64,000 nt of DNA from Sutcliffiella horikoshii (lineage in GTDB: Bacteria; Bacillota; Bacilli; Bacillales; Bacillaceae_I). A program made the translations under genes and the position numbers. Positions 32,357-47,545 of this stretch are shown here, one piece after another; the first letter of the stretch is position 1; each line of letters opens with the position of its first letter. A model generated the notes under the pieces. That model made no database searches. It worked only from the letters and a program-made list of their open reading frames with translations, and was not told where the DNA came from. Location: the NCBI RefSeq assembly GCF_019931755.1, contig NZ_CP082918.1:104001-168000 (forward strand). The letters are read 5' to 3'.

Positions 32357-34435
32357 ATGGCAAGAGAGTTCTCCTTAGATAAAACACGTAATATCGGTAT
32401 CATGGCTCACATCGATGCTGGTAAAACAACGACAACTGAGCGTGTTTTGTTCTACACAGGACGTATTCACAAAATTGGTGAAACTCACGAAGGTGCTTCT
32501 CAAATGGACTGGATGGAGCAGGAGCAAGAGCGTGGAATCACGATCACATCTGCTGCGACAACAGCTCAATGGAAAGGCCACCGCGTAAACATTATCGATA
32601 CACCTGGTCACGTAGACTTCACTGTTGAAGTTGAACGTTCCCTACGTGTACTTGATGGTGCGGTAGCAGTTCTTGATGCACAGTCTGGAGTTGAGCCTCA
32701 AACTGAAACAGTTTGGCGCCAAGCTACAACTTATGGTGTTCCACGTATCGTGTTCGTTAACAAAATGGACAAGATCGGTGCAGACTTCTTATACTCTGTA
32801 GGAACTATCCATGACCGCCTTCAAGCTAATGCTCATCCAATTCAACTTCCTATCGGAAGTGAAGATGAGTTTGAAGGTATCATCGACCTAGTAGAAATGC
32901 AAGCTTACTTCTACGAGGACGACCTAGGTACTCGTTCTGAAGCGAAAGAAATTCCAGCTGAGTACAAAGACCAAGCTGACGAATATCGTCAACGCTTAGT
33001 TGAAGCAGTAGCAGAATTAGATGAAGAATTAATGATGAAATACCTAGAAGGAGAAGAGCTAACTACTGAAGAGTTGAAAGCTACTATCCGTAAAGGTACT
33101 TGTGATGTTAACTTCTACCCAGTAATCTGTGGCTCTGCTTTCAAAAACAAAGGTGTTCAGTTAATGCTTGACGCTGTTATCGATTATCTTCCAGCGCCAA
33201 CAGATGTACCTTCAATCAAAGGTACGATTCCTGACACTGAAGAAGAAGTAACTCGTGAACCTGGAGACGACAACCCGTTTGCTGCTCTAGCGTTTAAAGT
33301 TATGACAGACCCTTATGTAGGGAAATTAACGTTCTTCCGTGTGTACTCTGGTACATTAAACTCCGGTTCTTACGTTATCAACTCTACAAAAGGTAAGCGT
33401 GAGCGTGTAGGACGTATCCTGCAAATGCACGCAAACAGCCGTGAAGAGATTCCTGTTGTATATTCTGGAGATATCGCTGCTGCAGTTGGTCTTAAAGACA
33501 CAACTACTGGTGACACTCTATGTGACGACAAAAACCAAGTTATCTTGGAGTCCATGGAATTCCCAGAGCCGGTTATCCAATTATCTGTTGAGCCTAAATC
33601 TAAGGCCGACCAAGATAAAATGACAACTGCTCTTCAAAAATTGCAAGAAGAAGATCCTACTTTCCGTGCACATACAGATCAGGAAACTGGTCAAACAATC
33701 ATCGCAGGTATGGGTGAGCTTCACCTTGATATCCTAGTTGACCGTATGAAGCGTGAATTCAAAGTAGAAGCAAACGTTGGTGCACCTCAGGTTGCTTACC
33801 GTGAAACGTTCCGCGGATCTGCTAAGGTTGAAGGTAAATTTGCTCGTCAATCTGGTGGACGTGGTCAATTCGGACACGTTTGGATCGAATTCGAACCAAA
33901 CGAAGAAGGAAAAGGCTTCGAATTTGAAAACAAAATCGTAGGTGGAGTAGTACCTCGTGAATACGTACCTGCTGTTCAAGCTGGTCTGGAAGATTCCATG
34001 AAGAACGGTGTACTTGCTGGTTACCAATTAATTGATGTTAAAGCTGCATTGGTTGATGGTTCTTACCATGACGTTGACTCCTCTGAGATGGCGTTTAAAG
34101 TAGCTGCATCTTTAGCTCTTAAAAATGCAGTGTCCAAATGTAATCCTGTAATCCTTGAGCCTGTCATGAAAGTTGAAGTAGTGACACCTGAAGAATACAT
34201 GGGAGACATCATGGGTGGTATCACTTCCCGTCGTGGTCGTGTAGAAGGTATGGAAGCTCGCGGTAACGCTCAAGTTGTTCGCGCTATGGTTCCACTTTCT
34301 GAAATGTTTGGTTATGCAACATCCCTACGTTCTAACACACAAGGACGCGGAGTGTTCACAATGCATTTCGATCACTATGAAGAAGTACCAAAATCGATTT
34401 CTGAAGAAATCATCAAAAAAAATAAAGGTGAATAA
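32357..34435 (+). CDS. fusA: Elongation factor G
   Basis: A 692-aa translocation GTPase. P-loop AHIDAGKT at residues 17-24, switch [11 protein letters not shown], and the NKMD specificity motif [13 protein letters not shown]. Domains II-V follow, with the conserved GMGELHLDI and [16 protein letters not shown] single typical fusA copy with no insertions. Ribosome binding site GAAGGAGA. Confidence 0.98.
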   Translation: MAREFSLDKTRNIGIMAHIDAGKTTTTERVLFYTGRIHKIGETHEGASQMDWMEQEQERGITITSAATTAQWKGHRVNIIDTPGHVDFTVEVERSLRVLDGAVAVLDAQSGVEPQTETVWRQATTYGVPRIVFVNKMDKIGADFLYSVGTIHDRLQANAHPIQLPIGSEDEFEGIIDLVEMQAYFYEDDLGTRSEAKEIPAEYKDQADEYRQRLVEAVAELDEELMMKYLEGEELTTEELKATIRKGTCDVNFYPVICGSAFKNKGVQLMLDAVIDYLPAPTDVPSIKGTIPDTEEEVTREPGDDNPFAALAFKVMTDPYVGKLTFFRVYSGTLNSGSYVINSTKGKRERVGRILQMHANSREEIPVVYSGDIAAAVGLKDTTTGDTLCDDKNQVILESMEFPEPVIQLSVEPKSKADQDKMTTALQKLQEEDPTFRAHTDQETGQTIIAGMGELHLDILVDRMKREFKVEANVGAPQVAYRETFRGSAKVEGKFARQSGGRGQFGHVWIEFEPNEEGKGFEFENKIVGGVVPREYVPAVQAGLEDSMKNGVLAGYQLIDVKAALVDGSYHDVDSSEMAFKVAASLALKNAVSKCNPVILEPVMKVEVVTPEEYMGDIMGGITSRRGRVEGMEARGNAQVVRAMVPLSEMFGYATSLRSNTQGRGVFTMHFDHYEEVPKSISEEIIKKNKGE

Positions 34436-34546
34436 TTGATTTTCACCTAATCTTGTTTTATAAATAGTATGTAGGTTAATAAGTGGAAATCACTTGTTAA
34501 TAACATATAAAATAAAATCTAATGAAATTCCAAGGAGGATATAACA

Positions 34547-35737
34547 ATGGGTAAAGAGAAATTCGATAGATCCAAGACTCATGCTAATATCGGTACAATC
34601 GGTCACGTTGACCACGGTAAAACAACTTTAACAGCTGCAATCACAACTGTTCTTGCTAAAAAGAGCGGTAAAGGTGCTGCAATGGCATACGACATGATCG
34701 ATGCTGCTCCAGAAGAAAGAGAGCGTGGAATCACAATTTCTACAGCTCACGTTGAGTACGAAACTGAAACTCGTCACTATGCACACGTTGACTGCCCAGG
34801 ACATGCTGACTATGTTAAAAACATGATCACTGGTGCTGCTCAAATGGACGGCGGAATCCTAGTAGTATCTGCTGCTGACGGCCCAATGCCACAAACTCGT
34901 GAGCACATCCTTCTTTCTCGTCAAGTAGGTGTACCTTACCTAGTAGTATTCTTAAACAAATGCGACATGGTAGACGACGAAGAATTATTAGAACTAGTTG
35001 AAATGGAAGTTCGTGATCTTCTTTCTGAGTACGATTTCCCTGGAGACGATGTTCCTGTAATCAAAGGTTCTGCTCTTAAAGCTCTTGAAGGAGACGCTGA
35101 GTGGGAAGAAAGAATCGTTGAGCTTATGGCTGCAGTTGATGACTACATCCCAACACCAACTCGTGACACTGAAAAGCCATTCATGATGCCAGTTGAGGAC
35201 GTATTCTCTATCACTGGTCGTGGAACAGTTGCTACTGGACGTGTTGAGCGTGGACAAGTTAAAGTTGGTGACACTATCGAAATCATCGGTTTAACTGAAG
35301 AGCCTAAATCTACTACTGTAACTGGAGTAGAAATGTTCCGTAAGCTTCTTGACTATGCTGAAGCTGGAGACAACATCGGTGCACTTCTTCGTGGGGTTGC
35401 TCGTGACGACATCCAACGTGGACAAGTATTAGCTAAGCCTGGTACAATCACTCCACACACAAAGTTCAAAGCTGAAGTTTACGTATTATCTAAAGAAGAG
35501 GGTGGACGTCACACTCCATTCTTCACAAACTACCGTCCTCAGTTCTACTTCCGTACAACTGACGTAACTGGTATTTGTAACCTACCTGAAGGCATCGAAA
35601 TGGTTATGCCTGGCGACAACGTTGAGATGACTGTTGAACTTATCTCTCCAATCGCTATCGAAGAAGGAACTAAGTTCTCTATTCGTGAAGGTGGACGTAC
35701 TGTAGGCGCTGGCGTAGTAGCGACTATCCAAGAGTAA
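34547..35737 (+). CDS. tuf: Elongation factor Tu
   Basis: A 396-aa GTPase delivering aminoacyl-tRNA. P-loop GHVDHGKT at 19-26, switch [14 protein letters not shown], and the LNKCDMVDD specificity motif. Codon choice is strongly biased to the favoured set, like the ribosomal genes around it. Separated from fusA by 111 nt of AT-rich sequence in which no convincing promoter is seen. Ends in a strong terminator. Confidence 0.99.
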   Translation: MGKEKFDRSKTHANIGTIGHVDHGKTTLTAAITTVLAKKSGKGAAMAYDMIDAAPEERERGITISTAHVEYETETRHYAHVDCPGHADYVKNMITGAAQMDGGILVVSAADGPMPQTREHILLSRQVGVPYLVVFLNKCDMVDDEELLELVEMEVRDLLSEYDFPGDDVPVIKGSALKALEGDAEWEERIVELMAAVDDYIPTPTRDTEKPFMMPVEDVFSITGRGTVATGRVERGQVKVGDTIEIIGLTEEPKSTTVTGVEMFRKLLDYAEAGDNIGALLRGVARDDIQRGQVLAKPGTITPHTKFKAEVYVLSKEEGGRHTPFFTNYRPQFYFRTTDVTGICNLPEGIEMVMPGDNVEMTVELISPIAIEEGTKFSIREGGRTVGAGVVATIQE

Positions 35738-35765
35738 TCTTTAGATCTGAATAGATCTTCTATAG

Positions 35766-35803
35766 AAACCGGCATCCCGATTGAGGGGTGCCGGTTTTTT
35801 TGT
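35766..35803 (+). terminator. Terminator after tuf
   Basis: A 12-bp stem AACCGGCATCCC (35767-35778) / GGGGTGCCGGTT (35785-35796), with one G-T pair, is followed by a T7 run. Confidence 0.93.
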
Positions 35804-35807
35804 TTCC

Positions 35808-36003
35808 GAGATTGATATCATAAGGACGATGAAGACAATTCTGAGAGATAAAGCGGGCCGAGATTGTCATCATAAGGTGGATGAAGACAATTCCGAGAAA
35901 GAAAGCAGGCTGAGATTGTCATCATAGGGTCAATGAAGACAATTCCGAGAGAGAAAGCTGCATGAGATTGTCATCATAACTGTATTGAGGAAAATTCAGC
36001 AGG
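35808..36003 (+). repeat. 52-bp tandem array A (3 units plus partial fourth)
   Basis: Units begin GAGATTGTCATCATAAGG at 35808 (variant GAGATTGATATCATAAGG), 35860, 35912 and 35964, exactly 52 bp apart. The last unit is degenerate after about 36003. Each full unit holds a palindrome ATTGTCATCAT-N7-ATGAAGACAAT with one mismatch. A related array with the same period and palindrome core is at 56281-56470. There are no open frames and no unique spacers, so it is not a CRISPR. Confidence 0.92.
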
Positions 36004-36140
36004 CAATCCACACAAGAGAGTCCCCCCAAAAACACTTAAATCCAAGCAACCTCCACCATCATAAAACGTCTTTCTTCTATATAAATATCCACCAAATCCT
36101 ACTGGAAAAAACTGAAACGAATAAATTCCCTGCCCACCGG
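36004..36140. other. Gene-free spacer before the S10 promoters
   Basis: I see nothing definite here: AT-rich on average with C-rich patches on the top strand (around 36021-36055), no repeat unit, and no coding signal. Confidence 0.5.
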
Positions 36141-36169
36141 TTGCAATAAACCTCACTTCTCGTTATAAT
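36141..36169 (+). promoter_or_regulatory. S10 operon promoter P1
   Basis: TTGCAA (36141-36146), 17-bp spacer, TATAAT (36164-36169). About 200 bp upstream of rpsJ. Confidence 0.83.
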
Positions 36170-36203
36170 ATGAAAAGTGCTCAGAGATATTTTTGAAATA
36201 TAG

Positions 36204-36232
36204 TTGCATTGTCTATTAACACCATGTATAAT
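36204..36232 (+). promoter_or_regulatory. S10 operon promoter P2
   Basis: TTGCAT (36204-36209), 17-bp spacer, TATAAT (36227-36232). 63 bp downstream of P1, with nearly identical hexamers. Confidence 0.83.
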
Positions 36233-36261
36233 AGGTAATGTTGGTCTTTGACTGCGATGAT

Positions 36262-36323
36262 GTGAAAGGTTGCTGGCACACCCGGCCGCTTTGCCATGGC
36301 GAGTGTGACAGGTTAATTTTCAC
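36262..36323 (+). promoter_or_regulatory. Structured S10 leader RNA
   Basis: Nested pairing: GTGAAA (36262-36267) with TTTCAC (36318-36323), and CTGGCACAC (36273-36281) with GTGTGACAG (36303-36311), one mismatch. The inner loop is GC-rich (CCGGCCGCTTTGCCATGGCGA). There is no T-run, so it is not an intrinsic terminator. It may bind a ribosomal protein or stabilise the long mRNA. Confidence 0.6.
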
Positions 36324-36342
36324 GGAGAATGTCTATCAATAA

Positions 36343-36678
<336 letters not shown>

Positions 36679-36714
36679 TCAATAAATACTTAAATAATCT
36701 AGGAGGTGTGACTG

Positions 36715-37335
36715 ATGACCAAAGGAATCTTAGGAAGAAAAGTTGGTATGACTCAAGTTTTTGCTGAAAACGGCGATCTTATCCCTGTAACAGTAATTGA
36801 AGCTACACCAAACGTAGTACTTCAAGTTAAAACTGTTGAAACAGACGGATATGAAGCGGTTCAGATTGGTTTTGCTGACAAACGCGATAAATTAGCGAAC
36901 AAGCCTTTAAAAGGACACGTTGCTAAAGCGAACACAGCACCTAAGCGCTTCATTCGAGAAATCAGTGGAGCTAACTTAGAAGTTGGTCAAGAAGTCAAAG
37001 TTGATATTTTCGCAGAAGGCGATGTAGTAGATGTAACAGGAATTTCAAAGGGTAAAGGTTTCCAAGGCTCAATTAAACGCCATAACCAATCTCGTGGCCC
37101 AATGACTCACGGTTCCCGTTATCACCGTCGTCCTGGTTCTATGGGACCTGTTGCTCCAAACCGTGTATTCAAAGGTAAACTATTACCTGGACGTATGGGT
37201 GGAGAGCGCATTACTATCCAGAACCTTGAGATCGTGAAAGTAGACGCAGAACGTAACCTATTACTTGTTAAAGGTAACGTACCTGGTCCAAAAAAATCTT
37301 TAATCACAATTAAAAGTGCTATAAAAGCAAACTAA
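36715..37335 (+). CDS. rplC: Ribosomal protein L3
   Basis: A 206-aa protein reaching to the peptidyl-transferase centre. Conserved [17 protein letters not shown] at the start and the loop [20 protein letters not shown], with [13 protein letters not shown] before it. Start after AGGAGGTG. Confidence 0.98.
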   Translation: MTKGILGRKVGMTQVFAENGDLIPVTVIEATPNVVLQVKTVETDGYEAVQIGFADKRDKLANKPLKGHVAKANTAPKRFIREISGANLEVGQEVKVDIFAEGDVVDVTGISKGKGFQGSIKRHNQSRGPMTHGSRYHRRPGSMGPVAPNRVFKGKLLPGRMGGERITIQNLEIVKVDAERNLLLVKGNVPGPKKSLITIKSAIKAN

Positions 37336-37360
37336 TTGTTTAGGAAAGGAGGAACTACAA

Positions 37361-37984
37361 ATGCCTAAAGTAGCATTATACAACCAAGCTGGCGCAAACG
37401 TTGGTGAAGTTGAATTAGCAGATGCTGTATTCGGTATTGAGCCAAATAACAGCGTATTGTTCGATGCGATCGTTATGCAAAGAGCATCTCAACGTCAAGG
37501 TACTGCAAAAGTAAAAGGACGTTCTGAAGTAGCAGGTGGTGGACGTAAACCATGGCGTCAAAAGGGTACTGGTCGTGCTCGTCAAGGGTCTATCCGCTCT
37601 CCACAATGGCGTGGTGGTGGTATCGTATTCGGTCCTACACCAAGAAGCTACAGCTACAAACTTCCTAAGAAAGTTCGTCGCTTAGCTATCAAATCTGCGT
37701 TATCATCTAAGGTATTAGAAAACGAACTATTAGTATTAGAAGGATTAGCTTTTGATGCACCAAAAACAAAAGAAATGACTTCTGTATTAAAGGGTTTAGA
37801 AATCAATCGTAAAGCGTTGATCGTAACAGCTGACGCTGACGAAAACGTTGCTTTATCTGCTCGTAACATTCCTGGAGTAACAGTTGTTACAGTAACTGGT
37901 GTGAACGTATTAGACGTTGTAAACCACGATAAAGTAATCTTTACGAAAGACGCTGTTCAAAAATTAGAGGAGGTGCTTGCATAA
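37361..37984 (+). CDS. rplD: Ribosomal protein L4
   Basis: A 207-aa exit-tunnel protein. The extended tunnel loop around [19 protein letters not shown] (about residues 63-82), the macrolide-resistance hot spot in other species, is intact. Stop overlaps the rplW start by one base (TAATG), so the two are translationally coupled. Confidence 0.98.
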   Translation: MPKVALYNQAGANVGEVELADAVFGIEPNNSVLFDAIVMQRASQRQGTAKVKGRSEVAGGGRKPWRQKGTGRARQGSIRSPQWRGGGIVFGPTPRSYSYKLPKKVRRLAIKSALSSKVLENELLVLEGLAFDAPKTKEMTSVLKGLEINRKALIVTADADENVALSARNIPGVTVVTVTGVNVLDVVNHDKVIFTKDAVQKLEEVLA

Positions 37985-38271
37985 TGAGAGATCATCGTGA
38001 TGTTCTTAAGCGCCCCGTGATTACTGAGCGTTCTACAGATTTAATGACTGAAAAGAAATACACTTTTGAAGTAGATGTTAGAGCTAATAAAACTGAAGTT
38101 AAAGATGCTGTTGAAGCGATCTTTGGCGTAGACGTTGAAAAAGTAAACATCATGAACTACAAAGGTAAATTCCGTCGTGTAGGTCGTCATAGCGGATTAA
38201 CTAACCGTCGTAGAAAAGCTATCGTAACTTTAAAAGCTGATAGCAAAGAAATCGAATTCTTCGAGGTTTAA
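37984..38271 (+). CDS. rplW: Ribosomal protein L23
   Basis: A 95-aa protein at the tunnel exit and docking site for trigger factor and SRP. Conserved [12 protein letters not shown] and [13 protein letters not shown]. The start is coupled to the rplD stop; its ribosome binding site GAGGAGGTG lies within the end of rplD. Confidence 0.98.
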   Translation: MRDHRDVLKRPVITERSTDLMTEKKYTFEVDVRANKTEVKDAVEAIFGVDVEKVNIMNYKGKFRRVGRHSGLTNRRRKAIVTLKADSKEIEFFEV

Positions 38272-38283
38272 TACAAAAAATAA

Positions 38284-39141
<858 letters not shown>

Positions 39142-39198
39142 CGGGGTTGTACTACGGTTCAACGGAGCCGTAGAGCAATCACGAAGGGAGGTTTCCAC

Positions 39199-39477
39199 AT
39201 GGGTCGCAGCTTGAAAAAAGGGCCTTTTGTAGATGATCATTTAATGGCTAAGGTTGAAAAGTTAAATGAAACTGATGGTAAGCAAGTTGTTAAAACTTGG
39301 TCTCGTCGTTCTACTATTTTCCCACAATTTATCGGACATACAATCGCTGTATATGATGGCCGTAAACACGTACCTGTATATGTGACAGAAGACATGGTAG
39401 GTCACAAGCTTGGAGAATTTGCTCCATCTCGTGCTTACAAAGGTCACGGAAATGATGATAAGAAAACAAAACGCTAA
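39199..39477 (+). CDS. rpsS: Ribosomal protein S19
   Basis: A 92-aa 30S head protein contacting S13 and the A-site finger. The N-terminal [15 protein letters not shown] and [20 protein letters not shown] are diagnostic. Strong AGGGAGGT site. Confidence 0.98.
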   Translation: MGRSLKKGPFVDDHLMAKVEKLNETDGKQVVKTWSRRSTIFPQFIGHTIAVYDGRKHVPVYVTEDMVGHKLGEFAPSRAYKGHGNDDKKTKR

Positions 39478-39481
39478 TTAG

Positions 39482-39838
<357 letters not shown>

Positions 39839-39841
39839 CCA

Positions 39842-41125
<1,284 letters not shown>

Positions 41126-41145
41126 TCAAGAGGAGGTTCGCGAAA

Positions 41146-41409
41146 ATGAGTGAACGTAACCAACGTAAAGTTTACACTGGACGTGTTGTGTCTGATAAAA
41201 TGGACAAAACAATCACAGTCCTTGTAGAAACTTATAAAACTCACGCACTCTACGGCAAACGTGTTAAGTACTCTAAAAAGTACAAAGCGCATGATGAGAA
41301 TAGCATGGCTAAAACTGGCGACATCGTAAAAATCATGGAGACTCGTCCATTATCTTCTACGAAGCGTTTCCGTTTGCTAGAGGTTGTAGAGAAAGCTGTA
41401 ATTATCTAA
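41146..41409 (+). CDS. rpsQ: Ribosomal protein S17
   Basis: An 87-aa OB-fold protein binding 16S rRNA. Diagnostic [20 protein letters not shown] and [16 protein letters not shown]. Start after AGAGGAGG. Confidence 0.98.
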   Translation: MSERNQRKVYTGRVVSDKMDKTITVLVETYKTHALYGKRVKYSKKYKAHDENSMAKTGDIVKIMETRPLSSTKRFRLLEVVEKAVII

Positions 41410-41451
41410 TATATAAGTTCGGATATCTAATTCCGAAGGGAGGTACCATGC

Positions 41452-41820
41452 ATGATTCAACAAGAATCTCGTTTGAAAGTTGCTGATAACTCAGGTGCTC
41501 GTGAAGTGCTTGCTATTAAAGTACTAGGTGGATCTGGTCGTCGCTACGCTAACATTGGTGATGTAATCGTTTGTACAGTGAAACAAGCAACACCAGGAGG
41601 CGTTGTTAAAAAAGGTGACGTAGTGAAGGCTGTTGTTGTACGTACAAAGCGCGGAGTTCGTCGTAATGACGGTTCATACATCCGTTTCGATGAGAACGCA
41701 TGCGTAATCATCAAGGATGATAAGAGCCCTCGTGGAACTCGTATCTTCGGACCAGTTGCACGTGAACTACGTGATAACAACTACATGAAGATTGTATCTT
41801 TAGCTCCAGAAGTTCTGTAA
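41452..41820 (+). CDS. rplN: Ribosomal protein L14
   Basis: A 122-aa inter-subunit bridge protein. [18 protein letters not shown] start, then [18 protein letters not shown]. Start after GGGAGGTACC. Typical length. Confidence 0.98.
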   Translation: MIQQESRLKVADNSGAREVLAIKVLGGSGRRYANIGDVIVCTVKQATPGGVVKKGDVVKAVVVRTKRGVRRNDGSYIRFDENACVIIKDDKSPRGTRIFGPVARELRDNNYMKIVSLAPEVL

Positions 41821-41857
41821 TAAATCGAAAAGATGTTTGTCAAGGAGGTGCGAAAGG

Positions 41858-42169
41858 ATGCATGTCAAAAAAGGTGATAAAGTTGTAGTTATCTCTGGTA
41901 AGGATAAAGGTAAACAAGGAGTAATTCTTGAATCTTATCCTAAGAAAGACCGTGTTCTTGTAGAAGGTATCAACGTGATCAAAAAGCACGCTAAACCATC
42001 TCAAGAAAATCCTCAAGGTGGAATCATTAACCGTGAGGCACCTATTCATGTATCAAACGTTATGCCTTTAGATCCTAAGTCCGGTGAACCGACTCGTGTA
42101 GGATACAAGGTAGTAGACGGTAAAAAAGTACGTGTTGCAACAAAATCAGGTGAACAATTAGATAAATAG
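41858..42169 (+). CDS. rplX: Ribosomal protein L24
   Basis: A 103-aa KOW-domain assembly initiator of the 50[21 protein letters not shown] is the KOW signature. ATG 41858 lies after AAGGAGGTG; the frame extension to 41837 precedes that ribosome binding site and is rejected. Confidence 0.97.
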   Translation: MHVKKGDKVVVISGKDKGKQGVILESYPKKDRVLVEGINVIKKHAKPSQENPQGGIINREAPIHVSNVMPLDPKSGEPTRVGYKVVDGKKVRVATKSGEQLDK

Positions 42170-42195
42170 AACGTTGAAGAAAGGAGGTACTTTTG

Positions 42196-42735
42196 ATGAA
42201 CCGCCTAAAAGAAAAGTATCAAAGCGAAATTATTCCTGCTCTAATGGGCAAGTTTAACTATAAATCTGTGATGCAAGCTCCAAAGCTTGAGAAAATCGTT
42301 ATCAACATGGGTGTTGGTGATGCTGTAGCAAACTCCAAGGCTTTAGACACAGCTGTTGAAGAATTATCTTCAATCACTGGTCAAAAACCTGTTGTAACAA
42401 GAGCGAAAAAATCTATCGCTGGTTTCCGTCTTCGTGAAGGAATGCCTATCGGTGCGAAAGTTACATTACGCGGCGAGCGTATGTACGAATTCCTAGATAA
42501 GTTAGTATCTGTTTCTCTACCACGTGTACGTGACTTCCGTGGAATCTCCAAGAAGTCTTTCGACGGTCGTGGAAACTACACTCTTGGAGTGAAAGAGCAA
42601 CTTATCTTCCCTGAAATTGATTACGATAAAGTTAGCAAGGTTCGTGGTATGGATATCGTTATCGTTACTACTGCTAACACTGATGAAGAAGCTCGTGAGC
42701 TTTTAACATCATTCGGAATGCCATTCCAAAAATAA
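42196..42735 (+). CDS. rplE: Ribosomal protein L5
   Basis: A 179-aa central-protuberance protein binding 5S rRNA and contacting P-site t[15 protein letters not shown] start, [11 protein letters not shown] and [23 protein letters not shown] 42196 is preferred to the TTG one codon earlier. AAGGAGGT site at 42181. Confidence 0.98.
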   Translation: MNRLKEKYQSEIIPALMGKFNYKSVMQAPKLEKIVINMGVGDAVANSKALDTAVEELSSITGQKPVVTRAKKSIAGFRLREGMPIGAKVTLRGERMYEFLDKLVSVSLPRVRDFRGISKKSFDGRGNYTLGVKEQLIFPEIDYDKVSKVRGMDIVIVTTANTDEEARELLTSFGMPFQK

Positions 42736-42951
<216 letters not shown>

Positions 42952-42981
42952 AACCCGATAATTGGGAAGGAGGTAAATTAA

Positions 42982-43380
<399 letters not shown>

Positions 43381-43411
43381 TAAATTTCTTTAAATGAACG
43401 GAGGTGTAACT

Positions 43412-43948
43412 ATGTCACGTGTAGGTAAAAAACCTATTGAAATCCCAACTGGGGTTACAATTACAAACGACAACAACACAGTTACCGTAAAAGGTCCTAA
43501 AGGTGAATTAACTCGTACATTCAGCCAAGAAATGGCTATTACAGTAGAAGAAAACGTTCTAACAGTAGTACGTCCTTCTGATAGCAAAGAACACCGTACA
43601 ATCCACGGAACAACTCGTGCACTTTTAAACAACATGGTTCAAGGTGTTACAGCTGGTTTCGAAAGAGGATTGGAACTTATCGGGGTAGGTTACCGTGCAT
43701 CTAAGCAAGGTAACAAGCTAGTTCTTAACGTTGGTTACTCTCATCCAGTTGAAATCACTCCTGAACAGGGGATTGAAGTGGAAGTACCGGCAAACACAAA
43801 GATCGTTATTAAAGGTATTGATAAAGAGCGCGTAGGTGCTTTAGCAGCTAACATTCGTGACGTTCGCCCACCAGAGCCTTACAAAGGTAAAGGTATTCGT
43901 TATGAAGGTGAACAAGTACGTCGTAAAGAAGGTAAAACTGCTAAGTAA
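43412..43948 (+). CDS. rplF: Ribosomal protein L6
   Basis: A 178-aa protein near the sarcin-ricin loop. [15 protein letters not shown] start and the C-terminal [23 protein letters not shown] 43412 follows GGAGGTG; an in-frame ATG at 43394 precedes that ribosome binding site. Confidence 0.98.
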   Translation: MSRVGKKPIEIPTGVTITNDNNTVTVKGPKGELTRTFSQEMAITVEENVLTVVRPSDSKEHRTIHGTTRALLNNMVQGVTAGFERGLELIGVGYRASKQGNKLVLNVGYSHPVEITPEQGIEVEVPANTKIVIKGIDKERVGALAANIRDVRPPEPYKGKGIRYEGEQVRRKEGKTAK

Positions 43949-43983
43949 TACGGCATAAGCAGATAGAAAGGAGTGACTGCACG

Positions 43984-44343
43984 ATGATTACAAAACCTGA
44001 TAAGAATTCTACTCGTAAGAAAAGACACACTCGTGTTCGTGCTAAGTTATCAGGAACTGCAACTCGTCCACGTTTAAATGTGTTCCGTTCCAACCAACAC
44101 ATTTACGCTCAAGTGATCGACGATACTAACGCTGTAACAATCGCAAGTGCTTCTACACTTGACAAAGATGTAACAGTAAACGGTAGCAACGTTGAGTCCG
44201 CTAAAGCAGTTGGAGAACTTGTTGCAAAGCGCGCAATTGAACAAGGAATCAAATCAGTAGTATTCGACCGCGGTGGATACTTATATCACGGCCGTGTGAA
44301 AGCATTAGCAGATGCTGCACGTGAGGCTGGTCTAGAATTTTAA
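43984..44343 (+). CDS. rplR: Ribosomal protein L18
   Basis: A 119-aa 5S rRNA-binding protein. [18 protein letters not shown] and [19 protein letters not shown] are diagnostic. Ribosome binding site AAAGGAGTG. Confidence 0.98.
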   Translation: MITKPDKNSTRKKRHTRVRAKLSGTATRPRLNVFRSNQHIYAQVIDDTNAVTIASASTLDKDVTVNGSNVESAKAVGELVAKRAIEQGIKSVVFDRGGYLYHGRVKALADAAREAGLEF

Positions 44344-44363
44344 TCGGAAAAGGAGGGACACTG

Positions 44364-44867
44364 ATGCGTCGTAATATTGACCCAAACAAATTAGAACTTG
44401 AAGAACGCGTTGTTACGGTTAACCGCGTTGCGAAAGTAGTAAAAGGTGGACGTCGTTTCCGCTTTGCTGCTCTAGTAGTAGTAGGAGATAAAAACGGTAA
44501 TGTTGGTTTTGGTACTGGTAAAGCTCAAGAAGTACCTGAAGCAATCCGTAAAGCAATTGAAGATGCGAAAAAGAACTTAGTTGCTGTGCCAATCGTTGGT
44601 ACAACAATTCCTCACCAAGTACTTGGAGAGTTCGGTTCTGGAGAAATCCTATTGAAACCTGCTTCTGAAGGTACTGGGGTTATCGCTGGAGGACCAGTTC
44701 GTGCGGTACTTGAGTTAGCGGGTGTTCAAGACATCCTTTCTAAATCTTTAGGATCTAACACACCAATCAACATGATCCGTGCAACAATTAACGGATTAAA
44801 GCAATTGAAACGTGCAGAGGACGTTGCTAAATTGCGTGGTAAAACGGTAGAAGAACTGTTAGGATAA
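44364..44867 (+). CDS. rpsE: Ribosomal protein S5
   Basis: A 167-aa mRNA-entry protein with a dsRNA-binding-like N-domain. [20 protein letters not shown] contains the spectinomycin-contact loop (VKGGRR), unaltered. [20 protein letters not shown] follows. rpmD begins 13 nt after. Confidence 0.98.
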   Translation: MRRNIDPNKLELEERVVTVNRVAKVVKGGRRFRFAALVVVGDKNGNVGFGTGKAQEVPEAIRKAIEDAKKNLVAVPIVGTTIPHQVLGEFGSGEILLKPASEGTGVIAGGPVRAVLELAGVQDILSKSLGSNTPINMIRATINGLKQLKRAEDVAKLRGKTVEELLG

Positions 44868-44880
44868 GGAGGGAAACAAA

Positions 44881-45063
44881 ATGGCGAACAAATTAGCAAT
44901 CACCCTCACTCGCAGTGTAATCGGTCGTCCACAAGATCAACGTGCGACTGTTCAAACTCTTGGTTTGAAAAAGATGCACCAAACAGTTGTCCATGAGGAT
45001 AACGCAGCTATCCGTGGAATGATTAACAAGGTATCTCACCTTGTTACTGTGAACGAGCAATAA
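44881..45063 (+). CDS. rpmD: Ribosomal protein L30
   Basis: A 60-aa 50S protein. [20 protein letters not shown] and [20 protein letters not shown] are diagnostic of bacterial L30. Start after AAGGAGGG. Confidence 0.97.
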   Translation: MANKLAITLTRSVIGRPQDQRATVQTLGLKKMHQTVVHEDNAAIRGMINKVSHLVTVNEQ

Positions 45064-45098
45064 ATAGAAACGGTTTTTTTAAATAAGGAGGTGCCACA

Positions 45099-45539
45099 AT
45101 GAAACTTCATGAGTTAAAACCTAACGAAGGATCTCGTAAAGAGCGCAACCGTGTAGGTCGCGGAACTGGTTCTGGTAACGGAAAAACTTCTGGTAAAGGT
45201 CATAAAGGTCAAAATGCACGCTCAGGCGGTGGCGTTCGTCCTGGATTCGAAGGTGGTCAAACACCTCTATTCCAACGCTTACCTAAGCGCGGATTCACGA
45301 ACATCAATCGCAAAGAGTACGCAATCATCAACCTTGATACTTTAAACCGCTTTGACGAGGGAACTGAAGTTACTCCTGAATTACTTCTTGAAACAGGTTT
45401 AGTTAGCAAATTAAACGCTGGTCTTAAAGTATTGGGTAACGGTTCTATCGAGAAAAAGCTTACAGTACGTGCTCATAAATTCTCCTCAGCAGCTAAGGAA
45501 GCTATCGAAGCAGCTGGCGGTTCAGTTGAGGTGATTTAA
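45099..45539 (+). CDS. rplO: Ribosomal protein L15
   Basis: A 146-aa late-assembly 50S protein with a long basic glycine-rich N-terminal extension ([20 protein letters not shown]). Stop shares a base with the secY ATG, so the two are translationally coupled. Confidence 0.98.
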   Translation: MKLHELKPNEGSRKERNRVGRGTGSGNGKTSGKGHKGQNARSGGGVRPGFEGGQTPLFQRLPKRGFTNINRKEYAIINLDTLNRFDEGTEVTPELLLETGLVSKLNAGLKVLGNGSIEKKLTVRAHKFSSAAKEAIEAAGGSVEVI

Positions 45540-46834
45540 TGTTCCAGACATTCTCCAATTTTATGCGCGTGGGTGATATAAGAAAGAAAATTGTCTTCAC
45601 CCTATTAATGTTAGTCATTTTCCGTATCGGTACGTTTATCCCAGTACCAGGGGTGAACGCTGACATTTTGAAATTCCAGGATGAACTTAGTGTTTTTGGT
45701 ATCCTGAATACTTTTGGTGGTGGAGCTCTTCAGAACTTCTCTATTCTAGCCATGGGTGTAATGCCATACATCACAGCGTCCATCATTGTGCAGTTACTGC
45801 AAATGGATGTTGTTCCGAAGTTTACGGAGTGGTCAAAACAAGGAGAAGCTGGACGTCGCAAACTAGCTCAATTCACTAGGTATTTTACCATTGTACTTGG
45901 TTTCATCCAGGCAATTGGTATGTCAATCGGGTTCAACACAATGGCCAATGGTCAATTGATTACGAATCCGACTTTCACTACTTATCTGCTAATAGCATTA
46001 GTGTTAACAGCAGGAACTGCATTCTTGATGTGGCTAGGTGAGCAAATCACGGCACATGGCGTAGGAAACGGAATCTCTATTCTGATCTTCGCTGGTATCG
46101 TATCTGCAATCCCAACCGGCGCAAATCAGATTTACGCATCTTTGATCCAGGATGCTGGTGATCAGTTGTTCTTAAATCTTGTGATTGTTGCACTCATCGT
46201 TCTTGCAATCTTAGCTGTTATCGTAGGTGTAATCTTCATTCAGCAAGCGTTACGTAAAATTCCGATTCAGTATGCGAAGAAGATGGCGGGGCGCGCTCCT
46301 ACTGGTGGAGGACACACTACACACTTACCTTTAAAGGTTAATGCAGCAGGGGTAATTCCGGTTATCTTTGCAGTATCCTTTATCATTACACCACCGACGA
46401 TCGCTTCATTCTTTAGCGAGAATGCAGTGACAAGATGGATCATTAGTACTTTTGACTATACGAATCCAATCGGTATGGTTGTATATGTAGCTCTTATAAT
46501 TGCCTTCACTTACTTCTATACATTTGTTCAGTCTAATCCTGAACAGATGGCAGAAAACTTAAAGAAACAAGGCGGATATATTCCAGGAATTCGTCCTGGT
46601 TTAAATACACAGGAATACTTGACAAAGATTATTTACCGACTAACATTTGTTGGTGCGTTATTCTTAGCAGCTATTTCTATCCTTCCTATTATCTTTATGA
46701 GCTTTGCCGGTCTTCCTGCAGCAGTGCAGATTGGCGGTACTAGTCTACTGATCGTCGTAGGTGTTGCACTTGAGACGATGAAGCAGCTAGAAAGCCAGTT
46801 AGTGAAGCGTCATTATAAAGGTTTTATCAAGTAA
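45539..46834 (+). CDS. secY: SecY, protein-conducting channel
   Basis: A 431-aa integral membrane protein with ten hydrophobic segments, the pore of the Sec translocon working with SecE (19066) and SecG. The plug/TM2 segment, the cytosolic loop with KKMAGRAPTGGGHTTHLPLK and the C-terminal loop IPGIRPGLNTQEYL are seen. Start overlaps the rplO stop (TAATG). Confidence 0.98.
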   Translation: MFQTFSNFMRVGDIRKKIVFTLLMLVIFRIGTFIPVPGVNADILKFQDELSVFGILNTFGGGALQNFSILAMGVMPYITASIIVQLLQMDVVPKFTEWSKQGEAGRRKLAQFTRYFTIVLGFIQAIGMSIGFNTMANGQLITNPTFTTYLLIALVLTAGTAFLMWLGEQITAHGVGNGISILIFAGIVSAIPTGANQIYASLIQDAGDQLFLNLVIVALIVLAILAVIVGVIFIQQALRKIPIQYAKKMAGRAPTGGGHTTHLPLKVNAAGVIPVIFAVSFIITPPTIASFFSENAVTRWIISTFDYTNPIGMVVYVALIIAFTYFYTFVQSNPEQMAENLKKQGGYIPGIRPGLNTQEYLTKIIYRLTFVGALFLAAISILPIIFMSFAGLPAAVQIGGTSLLIVVGVALETMKQLESQLVKRHYKGFIK

Positions 46835-46882
46835 TGAAGTAATTGGGATAAATTTATCCCAATATACTTCACAAGATACTGA

Positions 46883-47544
<662 letters not shown>

Positions 47545-47545
<1 letters not shown>

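Noticed and set aside
35808..36003. CRISPR array
   Set aside because: The whole 52-bp unit repeats with no unique spacers, and there are no cas genes in the window. It is a tandem repeat.
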